Shown here one piece after another: positions 16,270 through 24,725 of a DNA stretch of 64,000 nt (within the stretch, counting starts at the first letter, position 1; each line of letters opens with the position of its first letter). The position numbers were made by a program, and so were the translations under genes. This DNA comes from Flexivirga meconopsidis (GTDB taxonomy: Bacteria; Actinomycetota; Actinomycetes; Actinomycetales; Dermatophilaceae). The notes beneath the pieces are model-generated. The model saw only the letters and a list, made by a program, of their open reading frames with translations. It was not told the origin of the DNA and ran no database searches. The stretch is taken from positions 310,001 to 374,000 of the forward strand of contig NZ_JAOBQJ010000004.1 of the NCBI RefSeq assembly GCF_026162425.1, written 5' to 3'.

Positions 16270-17229
16270 TCAGGGCGCGAGAGTCGCCAGCCGCATGACG
16301 CCCGCCGACCCTGCCCGCGCCAGCTGCGTCGCAGGCAGGCGACGCGCCTCCCACCGCCACAGGTCGTGGCCGAAATTAAGGGCGGCGGCGAGGGTGCCCG
16401 CGTCGACGATCGCCGTGCACGCGCCACGCCCCAGGTTGGGCAGCATCGCGTGCGCGGCATCCCCGATCACCAGATAGCGATCGCGCACGTAGCGATGCAT
16501 CGGTGGGGTCACCCAGAGCCGCGTGGCGAGCGTCTCCGGGCCGGCTTCCTCCAGCAATCGCCGTATGACGGGAGCCGCGTCCGCGAAGCGCTCCCGCGTC
16601 TCGCCCACTGCGTCGGCCGCGAGCAGCGGCTCGGTCAACTCGCTGCGGTGCGCGGTGAACCAGTAGGTCCGCTCCCCCGGGATCGCGGCGACTCCGGCGA
16701 GCAGGCCACGCCCCCAATATTCGCCGATGTCAGTGGTTTTCGGCGCGCCAGGTGCAATCCCTCGCAGGGTCAGGTAGCCGGTGTCGATCCGCTCCGCGGC
16801 CGAGCGTTGCACCAGGCCACGCACCCGGCTGCGCACGCCATCGGCGCCGACCACCAGGTCCGCGTCCAGCGCGGCCGGGTCGGTGACTTCCTCGGTGATG
16901 CGCCGCACGCTCGCCGGCACCGCCGCGTCGAGGGCGGCGAGCAGCGCCGGCCGGTCCACCAGAGCAGGCCCGGCCGCCCGCAGTCGCGCCCGGCGCCGCC
17001 CGTCGACGGCGAAGAGACTCCCCTGGGTCGCGCGATCAACCGGCGACGGCAACGCGCCGATCCGGCGCAACACGCGTCGGGCGCCCGACCAGAGGCCGAG
17101 TGCGCTGCCGAACCCGGCCCGGAATGGCTCGGCCTCGTGCACGACGACCTCGAACTGCCGCGGATCGAGCGCGGCCGCGAGCGTCAGCCCGGCGATGCCG
17201 CCGCCGACGATCGCGATGCGAGTGGTCAC
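16270..17229 (-). CDS. FAD-dependent monooxygenase
   Basis: A 319-residue flavoprotein of the PHBH-like aromatic hydroxylase group. Seen: Rossmann GxGxxG in IAIVGGGIAGLTLAAAL, the DG motif LVVGADGVRSRVRG, and the FAD ribityl motif LVIGDAAHAMLPNLGRGA. It is shorter than typical PHBH-type enzymes (about 390), mainly because the C-terminal helical segment is trimmed. It ends convergent with gdx, 8 nt away. Substrate is unknown; the salicylate-hydroxylase/zeaxanthin-epoxidase-like branch is likely. Confidence 0.88.
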   Translation of the reverse strand: MTTRIAIVGGGIAGLTLAAALDPRQFEVVVHEAEPFRAGFGSALGLWSGARRVLRRIGALPSPVDRATQGSLFAVDGRRRARLRAAGPALVDRPALLAALDAAVPASVRRITEEVTDPAALDADLVVGADGVRSRVRGLVQRSAAERIDTGYLTLRGIAPGAPKTTDIGEYWGRGLLAGVAAIPGERTYWFTAHRSELTEPLLAADAVGETRERFADAAPVIRRLLEEAGPETLATRLWVTPPMHRYVRDRYLVIGDAAHAMLPNLGRGACTAIVDAGTLAAALNFGHDLWRWEARRLPATQLARAGSAGVMRLATLAP

Positions 17230-17301
17230 GGTCGCCCACCCTAGTGCCCGCTCCGCACCTGTTCTATTTCTGACTCAAGGCACTAGTGCGGGGCCGGACC
17301 C

Positions 17302-17307
17302 TAGAAT
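17302..17307 (+). promoter_or_regulatory. -10 box close to the start of the PD-(D/E)XK-like gene
   Basis: TAGAAT ends 9 nt ahead of the TTG start codon at 17317, with no ribosome site between. This spacing suggests a leaderless or nearly leaderless transcript. Confidence 0.4.
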
Positions 17308-17316
17308 GAGCGCGCC

Positions 17317-18192
17317 TTGAGTAGCCACCGAGATCCCAACCTCACCAGCGCGATTCGCAATCGACGGTCGCCGCTGCGACGATTCCTGGACCAGCACTTC
17401 GGCGACGTCCGGGCGCTGCAGGCCGACTATCGCGACCGCGCCAGCACCCTGCTCGTCCCCGGTGGACCTGCCGACCCGGCGGCGATCGGCGCCGCCTTCG
17501 ACTTCGGGGTGCGCTTCGCGCTCGACGCCGACTACGTCCCGGAGATCGCCTATTACGGGTTTGCCGGCCTGCCGCCCTGCCTCGACGCGATCGCGCAGGT
17601 GGTCGAGGTCGCGCAGCAGACGTCGCCCACGTCGGCCGAATCCGTCTCTGCCTGTTGGGCGCTCGCCCTCACCACCAGCGTCTACCGCGAAGGCGGGGTG
17701 CCGCCGGACTCACCGCTGGTGCCCCTGCTGCGCACCCAACGCTTCACCGCCGACACCCTGCTCCGGCTCGCCTCACCCGACGCGCGCCGCCAGCTGCAGA
17801 AGCTGGCCGCGATCGCCGGCGAGCGACTGCTGCCTGAGCTGCTCCCGCCATACAACCTGGGGCCGACGTTCGCGGCGTCGCGCCTCATGCCGGCCGACGC
17901 CGATCTCATCGCGGGCGGTCTCCTGCTCGACCTGAAAACCCGCCTGGGACGGCGTGATCCGCGCACGCACGCCCGCATCGACAGGCTGCCGCGCACCGAC
18001 ATCTACCAGCTCGTGGCCTACGCGCTGTTCGACCGCACCGACGACCACCGCATCGATGCCATTGGCATCTACTCCGCCCGCTATGGGTCGCTGGTCCGCT
18101 GGCCGCTCACCGACGCACTCGCCACGCTCGCCGGCGAGCCGGTCGACCTGCCCGCGGCGCGGGACGCCGTCTGGCGGCTGCTCAGCGCCTAG
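17317..18192 (+). CDS. Conserved unknown with PD-(D/E)XK nuclease-like signature
   Basis: A 291-residue protein of unknown function, TTG start. Around residues 194-235 it shows D196-x8-D205-L-K207, with hydrophobic strands on both sides (ADLIAGGLLLDLKTRLG) and then YQLVAYALFD (Q231, Y235). The D...DxK...QxxxY order is the core of PD-(D/E)XK nucleases such as RecB/Cas4-type domains, followed by a closing GIYSARYGSLVRWPL strand pair. The N-terminal 190 residues are helical and unrecognised. No helicase, methyltransferase or toxin partner is adjacent; the gene is convergent with uracil-DNA glycosylase, sharing the last 4 bases (CTAG holds both stops). Confidence 0.7.
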   Translation: MSSHRDPNLTSAIRNRRSPLRRFLDQHFGDVRALQADYRDRASTLLVPGGPADPAAIGAAFDFGVRFALDADYVPEIAYYGFAGLPPCLDAIAQVVEVAQQTSPTSAESVSACWALALTTSVYREGGVPPDSPLVPLLRTQRFTADTLLRLASPDARRQLQKLAAIAGERLLPELLPPYNLGPTFAASRLMPADADLIAGGLLLDLKTRLGRRDPRTHARIDRLPRTDIYQLVAYALFDRTDDHRIDAIGIYSARYGSLVRWPLTDALATLAGEPVDLPAARDAVWRLLSA

Positions 18193-19022
18193 CCGAGCTC
18201 ACGCACCCGCGCGATCACGTCGTCGAGCATCTGCTCGGTCAGCTTGCCGGTGAAGGTGTTCTGCTGACTGACGTGGTAGCTGCCGATCAGTTGCACCGCC
18301 CGCCCGTCGGCTGTGGTGAGCGTGGCCGTCGCACCGTGCCCGAACTTCGGCTTCGGCCGCGGCACCTGCCAGCCGGCCGCCCGGGCAGCCGCCAGCGCCG
18401 CGTCCCAACCGAACGACCCGAGCGCCAGTATGACGCGCAGCCGCTCCTGCGACAGGTGCAGCTCGCGCACCAGCCACTGCCCGCAGGTGTCGCGCTCCGT
18501 CGTCGTCGGTTTGTTCGCCGGTGGCGCACAGTGCACGGCCGCCGCGATGCGAATCCCCTTTAGTGCCAGGCCATCTCCCGCAGCCTCCGAGGTCGGCTGA
18601 GTGGCGAAGCCGCCGCGATGGAGCGCGGCGTAGATCCAGTCGCCCGACCGGTCACCGGTGAACATCCGGCCGGTCCGGTTGGCGCCGTTGGCAGCCGGTG
18701 CGAGACCGACGATCAGCCGCGTCGCATCCGGGTCTCCGAAGTCGGGGGTCGGTCGACCCCAGTAGGGCTCACCGGCGAAGGACCTGCGCCGGCCGGTCGT
18801 GGCCACCTCCTCCCGCCATGCGACCAGGCGGGGGCAGGCCCGGCATACCGAGATGAGCGTGCCGAGCTCGGGCACCGAGTCGGCAGTGCGGGCAAGCCGG
18901 GCGACATCTCGGGCGTTCCGGGCGACCGGTGTGTCGGCGTCGGCGGTGTCGCCGGGCCAGCCAGTGCCGGGAGGCACCGGGGACGCGAACTGTTGCCCGG
19001 TGAGGGGATGCGGTTCCGGCAT
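18189..19022 (-). CDS. Uracil-DNA glycosylase, family 5 (UDGb type)
   Basis: A 277-residue base-excision repair enzyme with a probable [4Fe-4S] cluster. The family-5 active-site loop is GLAPAANGANRTGRMFTGDRSG (around residue 110), without the catalytic Asp/Asn of family 1. Cys60 and Cys63 (CRACPRLVAWRE) plus later cysteines in AAVHCAPP and DTCGQW fit the cluster ligands. The substrate-binding motif HVSQQNTFTGKL near the C terminus is also typical. It removes uracil and hypoxanthine from DNA in related organisms. ATG 19022 is the homologous start. It is divergent from the PIG-L deacetylase. Confidence 0.93.
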   Translation of the reverse strand: MPEPHPLTGQQFASPVPPGTGWPGDTADADTPVARNARDVARLARTADSVPELGTLISVCRACPRLVAWREEVATTGRRRSFAGEPYWGRPTPDFGDPDATRLIVGLAPAANGANRTGRMFTGDRSGDWIYAALHRGGFATQPTSEAAGDGLALKGIRIAAAVHCAPPANKPTTTERDTCGQWLVRELHLSQERLRVILALGSFGWDAALAAARAAGWQVPRPKPKFGHGATATLTTADGRAVQLIGSYHVSQQNTFTGKLTEQMLDDVIARVRELG

Positions 19023-19060
19023 ACCTCGGCCTCCTCGGTGTCGGTCGTCGCTGTCAGGAT

Positions 19061-19870
19061 GTGCGGGTGTCGACCATTGTGTTCTTCCACGCCCATCCGG
19101 ACGACGAAGCATCCCAGACCGCCGGCGCGATGGCGAAAGCCAGCGACGAGGGCCACCGCGTGGTCGTCGTCTACGCCACCGGCGGCGAGCATGGCGAGGT
19201 GCCCGACGACCTCGCGCCCGGTGAGACCCTCCGCGACCGACGTCGCGCCGAGGCGGAGCAGTCCGCGCGGGCCACCGGCACCGCGCGGGTTGCCTGGCTC
19301 GGCTACCACGACTCCGGGATGACCGGCTGGGAGCAGAACGCCGCACCCGACTCCTTCCACTGCGCACCGGTCGACGAGGCTGCCACCCGTCTCGCCGCGA
19401 TCCTCGACGACGAGCGCGCCGACGTGCTCATCGGCTATGACTGGCACGGCAACTACGGTCATCCCGACCACGTGAAGGTGCACGCGGTGACCTACCGGGC
19501 CACCGAGCTGGCCGCGCGGTCACCGCGCGTGCTGGAGGAGACCGCCAACCGCGATGCGCTGCGTGCTGCCGTGCAGGCCGCCAAGGCGGCCGGGCTCGAC
19601 CTTCCCTTCGACCCGGACGGTCCGATGGACGACGGCAACCCGATGGGCACTCCGGAAGCCGAAATACATTGGGCTGTCGACGTTTCCGACTACCTCGATC
19701 GCATCCGCGCGTCGATGGAGGCGCACCGCAGTCAGGTCTCCGACATCGGCGGCTTCATGAGCATGCCGAAGGAGGTCTTCGACGGCAGCTTCGGCACCGA
19801 ATACTTCGTCGAGCGCGGCCGTCCGGCCGGCATGGTGCACGGCTGGTTCCTGGACGACGCTAACGCGTGA
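19061..19870 (+). CDS. PIG-L family zinc deacetylase
   Basis: A 269-residue (267 if the second GTG at 19067 is used) N-acetylglucosaminyl deacetylase-fold enzyme. The zinc site is visible as HAHPDDEAS near the N terminus and YGHPDHVKVH near residue 130. MshB and Mca of mycothiol metabolism belong to this superfamily, and mshC is in the window, but the HGEVPDDL and SGMTGWEQN segments point to a general PIG-L protein rather than clear MshB or Mca. Glycan or pseudo-disaccharide deacetylation is the safe description. The last codons overlap the convergent LigB-like gene by 11 nt. Confidence 0.88.
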   Translation: MRVSTIVFFHAHPDDEASQTAGAMAKASDEGHRVVVVYATGGEHGEVPDDLAPGETLRDRRRAEAEQSARATGTARVAWLGYHDSGMTGWEQNAAPDSFHCAPVDEAATRLAAILDDERADVLIGYDWHGNYGHPDHVKVHAVTYRATELAARSPRVLEETANRDALRAAVQAAKAAGLDLPFDPDGPMDDGNPMGTPEAEIHWAVDVSDYLDRIRASMEAHRSQVSDIGGFMSMPKEVFDGSFGTEYFVERGRPAGMVHGWFLDDANA

Positions 19871-20558
19871 GGTCCCAGGTCGCCACGTGGTAGCGCACCC
19901 CGAACGGTGCGTCGCTGTAGAGCAGGTCCGCCGTCACGCGGGCTCCGTCGACCGCGCCCGCGAGCACCTGCCACGGCGCGCGTCCGCCGGCGTGCACCCC
20001 GTCGCACTCGGTCGCGTCCAATGCGGCCAGCGGCGCGGTGTCCCCGGCGGCAAGGGCGCGCCGCACCTCGGTGTCTACCCGATGGTCGGTGTGGTCGGTG
20101 CCGTCGCCCGGCTCCCAGGTGAAGCTGCCGCTGCCGAGCACCAGCAGCGTGTCGGTGTCCGCGGCGAGTTGCGTGCCGAGCACGGCGCACTCTTGCGCCG
20201 ACGCGTCGGGGCCGACGAGTTGCACCGTCATACCCGGCAGCCGGGCGGTCTCGCGCAGCCACGCAGCGACCAACAGGGCCGGCTCCGGGTTGTCCTCGTG
20301 CGCGCTCGGCGCCTCCGACAGACCGAGCTCCCCCTCACGTCCGTATGACGCCAGCCGCGCACCGGTGCCGGTGCCGATCAGCCGGCTGCGCTCCCCCGGG
20401 CCGACCGCGGTCCAGCGGCCTCCGGGGCCGTCGGGGTCGCCGGGGCCGACCGCACGGATCATCGCGTCACGAACCGTCTGCAGCGCGGGTGAGCCGGCTC
20501 CGCCCAGCGCAGGCACGAGCGCCGGGGCGTCGGGGACGATGACGGCACGGCGCAGCAC
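19860..20558 (-). CDS. Class III extradiol dioxygenase-like (LigB fold) protein
   Basis: A 232-residue protein resembling the actinobacterial LigB-fold family often annotated as class III extradiol ring-cleavage dioxygenase. Support is moderate: opening RRAVIVPDAPALVPALGG, the TDTLLVLGSGSFTWEPG segment and an overall alpha/beta length. The usual iron-binding His pair is not obvious (HTDH and SAHEDNP are the only candidates), so catalytic activity is doubtful. Homologues usually sit in the dapF/miaA neighbourhood, not seen here. Divergent from the FolP2-like gene. Confidence 0.65.
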   Translation of the reverse strand: MLRRAVIVPDAPALVPALGGAGSPALQTVRDAMIRAVGPGDPDGPGGRWTAVGPGERSRLIGTGTGARLASYGREGELGLSEAPSAHEDNPEPALLVAAWLRETARLPGMTVQLVGPDASAQECAVLGTQLAADTDTLLVLGSGSFTWEPGDGTDHTDHRVDTEVRRALAAGDTAPLAALDATECDGVHAGGRAPWQVLAGAVDGARVTADLLYSDAPFGVRYHVATWDLTR

Positions 20559-20598
20559 GTCAGCAAGGGTAAGCGGTGCCGGTGATTACGCTGCGCAC

Positions 20599-21465
20599 AT
20601 GCCGATCAGCTTCCGCGGGCGCCCGACCCGGACCGACCGCGCCCTGATCATGGCGATCGTGAACCGCACGCCCGACTCGTTCTACGACCGCGGGGCGACC
20701 TTCGCCGACGACGCCGCCCTGCGTGCCGCGGAGGCCGCAGTGCGCGACGGTGCGGACATTCTCGACATCGGCGGGGTCAAGGCCGGTGTCGGCGACGACG
20801 TCGACGTCGCCGAGGAGACCCGGCGGGTGGTGCCGTTCGTGGCGTCGTTGCGCGAACGCTTCCCCGACGTCGTCATCAGCGTCGACACCTGGCGGCACGA
20901 GGTCGGTGCCGCAGCCTGCGACGCGGGAGCCGATCTGCTCAACGACACCTGGGCCGGTCATGATCCCGAACTCGCAGATGTGGCAATCGAATTCGGCGCC
21001 GGTTACGTCTGCTCACACACCGGTGGAGCCACGCCGCGCTCCCGCCCCTACCGGGTGCGCTATGACGATGTCGTGGCCGACGTCATCGCCGACACCACGG
21101 CCCGCGCCAAGTCGCTCGTTGCGCGCGGGCTGCCGAGGGACGGCATCCTGCTCGACCCGACGCACGACTTCGGCAAGAACACCTGGCACTCGCTGACCCT
21201 CACCCGGCGGCTCGACGAACTCGTCGCGACCGGTTGGCCGGTGCTGGTGGCGCTGTCCAACAAGGACTTCGTCGGTGAGGCGCTCGGCGGTCTGCCGCCC
21301 GGTGAGCGGCTGGTCGGCACCCTCGCCGCGACCGCGCTGTCGGCCTGGCACGGCGCCTCGGTTTTCCGGGCGCACAACGTCGCGGAGACCCGGCAGGCGC
21401 TCGAGATGGTCGCGGCGATCCAGGACCGGCGCACTCCCCCACAGGTCACCCGCGGCCTGGCGTGA
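20599..21465 (+). CDS. folP2: FolP2-like dihydropteroate synthase paralogue
   Basis: A 288-residue TIM-barrel protein of the pterin-binding family. It carries the diagnostic but altered motif MAIVNRTPDSFYDRGATF in place of the canonical NVTPDSFSDGG, plus ILDIGGVKAG, ISVDTWRHEVGAAA, NDTWAGHDPEL and DPTHDFGKNTWHS. These are the traits of mycobacterial FolP2 (Rv1207) rather than catalytic FolP1. In mycobacteria FolP2 is reported to lack dihydropteroate synthase activity. No folate genes are adjacent, which agrees with a non-folate role. ATG 20599 is the family start; the open frame upstream is not similar to anything. Confidence 0.88.
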   Translation: MPISFRGRPTRTDRALIMAIVNRTPDSFYDRGATFADDAALRAAEAAVRDGADILDIGGVKAGVGDDVDVAEETRRVVPFVASLRERFPDVVISVDTWRHEVGAAACDAGADLLNDTWAGHDPELADVAIEFGAGYVCSHTGGATPRSRPYRVRYDDVVADVIADTTARAKSLVARGLPRDGILLDPTHDFGKNTWHSLTLTRRLDELVATGWPVLVALSNKDFVGEALGGLPPGERLVGTLAATALSAWHGASVFRAHNVAETRQALEMVAAIQDRRTPPQVTRGLA

Positions 21466-21477
21466 CGCCCGCAGCCG

Positions 21478-22269
21478 TCAGCCGCGGAGGTCCCCTGCGG
21501 GTTTGTGGGCGCGCACCAGCAGGCGCGTCGAGTGCGCGACAAAGGCACCGTCCCGCCGGATCAGCGCGTCCAGCTCGCGGAGCGTGCCGGCATACCGCTC
21601 GGAGCTGAAGTCGGGCACCCACCAGACCAGCTTGCGCAGCGTCCAGGCGACCGCACCGATGTCGAAGAACTCGAGGAGACAACGCGCGCTGCGGATCTCG
21701 TCGACCACCAGGCCGGCAGCGGTGGCACCGGCTCGGTCTTGGTCGGCACTGCGCGCGCGACGGACCTCTTCCGGCAGCGGCCCCAGGAACCGCTCGATGA
21801 GTTCGAAGCCGGATGCCGGCCCGACGTGCTGACCGAGGTAGCGGCCTCCGGGCACGAGCACCCGGTCGATCTCGGCCCAGTTGGTCCACACCGGGTGGCG
21901 GGCGCTGACCAACTGGAAGCTCGCATCGGCGAACGGCAGCGGTGCGTCCTGGTCGGCGTCCACCACCTCGACGCCACGTGGTGCCAGCGCCTTTCGCGCA
22001 CGCTCGAGGTTGGGTGGCCAGCCTTCGGTGACGGCCATCCGGCGCGGCAGCAGGGGCGCCTCGCCGACGACCTCACCGCCGCCGGTCTGCAGGTCCAGCG
22101 CCGAGTCGGCGCCCGCCAGCGCGTCGGCCAGCAAGCCCGCGTAGCCCCAGGGTGGTCGCTCCTCGGTCGCTCGGCCGGTGAGCCAGTCGAAGCCCCAGCC
22201 GCTGACGTCGGCGGCATCGGCCTCGGCGACGAGATCCTCATAGCTGCGCATCAGTCCATCGTCGGGCAC
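21478..22269 (-). CDS. Class I SAM-dependent methyltransferase
   Basis: A 263-residue methyltransferase with SAM motif I ALDLQTGGGEVV (residues about 57-68; the usual DxGxG is DLQTGGG), motif II-like EVVDADQDAPLPFADASFQLV and motif III RVLVPGGRYLGQHV. Similar to the actinobacterial type whose homologues are annotated only as methyltransferases. Substrate is unknown. The stop of folP2 (convergent) is 12 nt away and DinB follows on the same side with a 14-nt gap upstream of its stop. Confidence 0.88.
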   Translation of the reverse strand: MPDDGLMRSYEDLVAEADAADVSGWGFDWLTGRATEERPPWGYAGLLADALAGADSALDLQTGGGEVVGEAPLLPRRMAVTEGWPPNLERARKALAPRGVEVVDADQDAPLPFADASFQLVSARHPVWTNWAEIDRVLVPGGRYLGQHVGPASGFELIERFLGPLPEEVRRARSADQDRAGATAAGLVVDEIRSARCLLEFFDIGAVAWTLRKLVWWVPDFSSERYAGTLRELDALIRRDGAFVAHSTRLLVRAHKPAGDLRG

Positions 22270-22283
22270 CGGTCAATCGGATT

Positions 22284-23660
22284 TCACCACTGCGGTGGCT
22301 CGGCGACCGAAAGCTGCGGATCGTCGGCGGCGAAGGTGCGCACCCTGCCGGGTTCGCTACGCGGGCCCTCGAACCGCACGGTCACCCTGCCGAGACCGCT
22401 GCCCCAGACCCAACCCGCGCCGTGCTCGGTGTGCGCGACGTCCTGCCCCGGCCACCAGGAGGGCGGGCCGCCACCGACGTAGGCGGCCGGGCCGGGCTTT
22501 CGTCGTACATCCCCTGCGGGCGTGGCCGGCACCTCGGCGTCGTCGTCGATGCCGAGCGGCAGCGGGTCGGCGAGCTCTTGCTGATCGTCGAACCGCAGCC
22601 GCTCCTGCGAGTGGGTGCTCAACCCGGAGACGCCAACTCCGAGCAACCGCAGGCCGTTCGAGACGTCGACGCCGTCGAGCAACCGGCGTGCGACATCCAA
22701 GATCACGCCGGCGTCACCCGTCGGGTGCAACAACGTCTCCGACCTGGTCTGCGTCGAGAAGTCGTGTTGTCGCGCCTTGATCGTGATCGTCCGGGCGAAG
22801 GCGGCCGACTGTGCGAGGCGTGCGGCAGTCCGCCGGGCGAGGCTGGTCAGCTCGGCCTCGAGCACCGACCGGTCCACCACGTCGGTCTGGAAGGTCTCCT
22901 CGGCCGACACGCTCTTGGCCTCCCGTTCGACGACGACGTCGCGGTCGTCCCGGGCGCGGGCGAGCTCGTGCAGGCTGCCGCCGTGGGCAGTGCCGAAGAT
23001 GCTGACCAGGTCGGTGCGCTCCATGCGTTGCAGATCGGCGACCGTCTCGACTCCGAACGTGCGCAACCGGGCTGCAGTCATGGGGCCGATGCCGGCGATC
23101 ACCCGCACCGACAGCGGGGCGAGGGTCTCCAGCTCGCGGCCCGGGGGTATGACGACCAGGCCTTGCGGCTTCTCGAGGTCGGAGCCGATCTTGGCCAGCA
23201 TCTTGGAGGAGGCGATGCCCGCGGAAGCGGTCAATCCGCCTGTCGCATCGCGGATTTGGTCGATCAGCTGGTGCGCGGCAGCGCGGACACCATCGGTCGA
23301 CAGGTCGGTCAGGTCACCGGCGGCGAGGTCGACATACGCCTCGTCGACGCTGACCTGCTCGACGATCGGTGACAGCTCGTGCAGCAGCTCCATGACGATC
23401 CGGCTCGACTTGCGGTAGGCGTCACCGCGTGGGTGCAGGAACGCCGTGCCCGCCGGGCAGCGCCGTCGCGCCTCGGCGGTCGGCATCGCCGACCGGGCAC
23501 CGAAAACCCGCGCCTCGTAGGACGCGGTCGCGACCACGCCGCGCGGGCCGATGCCGCCGACGCAGACCGGCTTGCCCCGCAAAGACGGCTTGTCCCGCTG
23601 CTCCACCGCGGCGAAGAATGCGTCGAGATCCAGGTGGAGGATGCTCGCCGTAGAACGCAC
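22284..23660 (-). CDS. dinB: DNA polymerase IV with UvrD-like C-terminal extension
   Basis: Y-family translesion polymerase of 458 residues from a GTG start (homologous beginning RSTASILHLDLDAFFAAVEQRDKPSL). Catalytic acids are in DLDAFFAAVE and QVSVDEAYVDL; the thumb/little-finger regions follow (ASAGIASSKMLAKIGSDLEKPQG; VIAGIGPMTAARL). After the little finger, about 90 extra residues end in PGQDVAHTEHGAGWVWGSGLGRVTVRFEGP, which resembles the C-terminal UvrD/PcrA Tudor-like domain. Such an extension is known in some actinobacterial DinB proteins. There is no beta-clamp QxxLF at the very end. The ATG 13 nt upstream of nearby bases is out of frame. Confidence 0.93.
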   Translation of the reverse strand: MRSTASILHLDLDAFFAAVEQRDKPSLRGKPVCVGGIGPRGVVATASYEARVFGARSAMPTAEARRRCPAGTAFLHPRGDAYRKSSRIVMELLHELSPIVEQVSVDEAYVDLAAGDLTDLSTDGVRAAAHQLIDQIRDATGGLTASAGIASSKMLAKIGSDLEKPQGLVVIPPGRELETLAPLSVRVIAGIGPMTAARLRTFGVETVADLQRMERTDLVSIFGTAHGGSLHELARARDDRDVVVEREAKSVSAEETFQTDVVDRSVLEAELTSLARRTAARLAQSAAFARTITIKARQHDFSTQTRSETLLHPTGDAGVILDVARRLLDGVDVSNGLRLLGVGVSGLSTHSQERLRFDDQQELADPLPLGIDDDAEVPATPAGDVRRKPGPAAYVGGGPPSWWPGQDVAHTEHGAGWVWGSGLGRVTVRFEGPRSEPGRVRTFAADDPQLSVAEPPQW

Positions 23661-23703
23661 CGCGCCATTGTCGCCGAGAGCACTGACAACGTCGGGCGAG
23701 CCC

Positions 23704-24582
23704 TCAGTCGGAGGCGACCGCCGAGCGGCCAGCGGCTCGATCGACAGAGGGGGCGTCGAGCGAGGCGAGGATCCGCAACTGGTCGTGGGCGGCGCTGCCC
23801 GGCGGGGCGTGGAAAACCACGAGTCGGAGCGCGCGATCCTCCGGCAGCTCGAGGTTTTCGTAGTCCAGGTCGAGGGCGCCCACGGCGTCGAGCCAGAAGC
23901 GCTTCGTGCCGAAGGAACGTTCGGCGACGTCCCGGCCGCGCCAGAGCCGGGCGAAGTGGTGTCCATCGGTCATCAGGTCGGACACCAGCTGCTCCAACTG
24001 CTCGTCGTGCGGGTAACGCGCTCTGGCAACGCGCAACTGTCCGACGGTTGCCTCCGCGATCTGCGGCCAGTCGCGATACCTGCGCATGCTCTCGGGATCG
24101 GCGAACAGAAACCGGGCCAGGTTTGCCTGATGCGCGCTGTCGAAATCGAAGAACACCGCCTTGGCGAGGCGGTTGGCGCCGAGCACGTCGAAGCGGTGGT
24201 TGGACACCAGTGCCGGCCCGGGCATGGCGTCCAGTAGTCCACGCAACTGCGGCCGGAGCGACCGGCTAGCCGACCTTTGACGTGTTGCCTTCGCCCGGTG
24301 CGGCACCGGTGCCGCCAGCTGCCGCAGGTGCGCCAGCTCGATCGGACTGAGGCCGAACACGGCGGCGATCGAGTCGAGCACGGCCGGCGAGGGCGACCGG
24401 GCGATGCCGCGTTCGAGGCGGGCGTAGTACTCGCTGCTCACCCCGATCAACTGCGCAGCTTCTTCGCGGCGCAGTCCGCTCACCCGGCGGCGGGCGGTGA
24501 CGACCACGCCGTGGTCGGCAGGCTGTTGGCGAGCTCGCAGGTGGGTGAGGAACGCCCCGAGCTCGTTGGTCGCCACCGCCAT
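23704..24582 (-). CDS. XRE-type regulator with MmyB-like ligand domain
   Basis: A 292-residue transcriptional regulator. Residues 10-80 are a Cro/C1 helix-turn-helix (SGLRREEAAQLIGVSSEYYARLERG), and residues about 110-275 match the MmyB-like domain (PALVSNHRFDVLGANRLAKAVF ... DLMTDGHHFARLWRGRDV ... HAPPGSAAHDQLRILASL), thought to bind a small fatty-acid-like ligand. It is divergent from the dienelactone hydrolase fusion gene with a 143-bp gap. In this arrangement the regulator commonly controls the adjacent dehydrogenase or hydrolase, an inference here. Confidence 0.9.
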   Translation of the reverse strand: MAVATNELGAFLTHLRARQQPADHGVVVTARRRVSGLRREEAAQLIGVSSEYYARLERGIARSPSPAVLDSIAAVFGLSPIELAHLRQLAAPVPHRAKATRQRSASRSLRPQLRGLLDAMPGPALVSNHRFDVLGANRLAKAVFFDFDSAHQANLARFLFADPESMRRYRDWPQIAEATVGQLRVARARYPHDEQLEQLVSDLMTDGHHFARLWRGRDVAERSFGTKRFWLDAVGALDLDYENLELPEDRALRLVVFHAPPGSAAHDQLRILASLDAPSVDRAAGRSAVASD

Positions 24583-24725
24583 GCCGAGAAGTGTCGTCGG
24601 GAGCGGTCACCGCCCGCAAGGGACCTGGCAGTACGCGTATCGACCGGGCCTTCCGGGTCGCCGGTCGGGCCGACCACGGTGGAGCCGTCCACGACGTGCA
24701 GCACGCCGACGAGGAGTCGCAAATC

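Noticed and set aside
15301-17244. A 647-codon open frame on the plus strand
   Set aside because: It crosses trxC, the riboswitch and gdx and runs antisense to the monooxygenase; composition is arginine- and alanine-rich as expected of a high-GC shadow.
19061-19870. Assignment as Mca or MshB of mycothiol metabolism
   Set aside because: The zinc motifs are shared by the whole PIG-L superfamily and the surrounding segments do not match either enzyme well.
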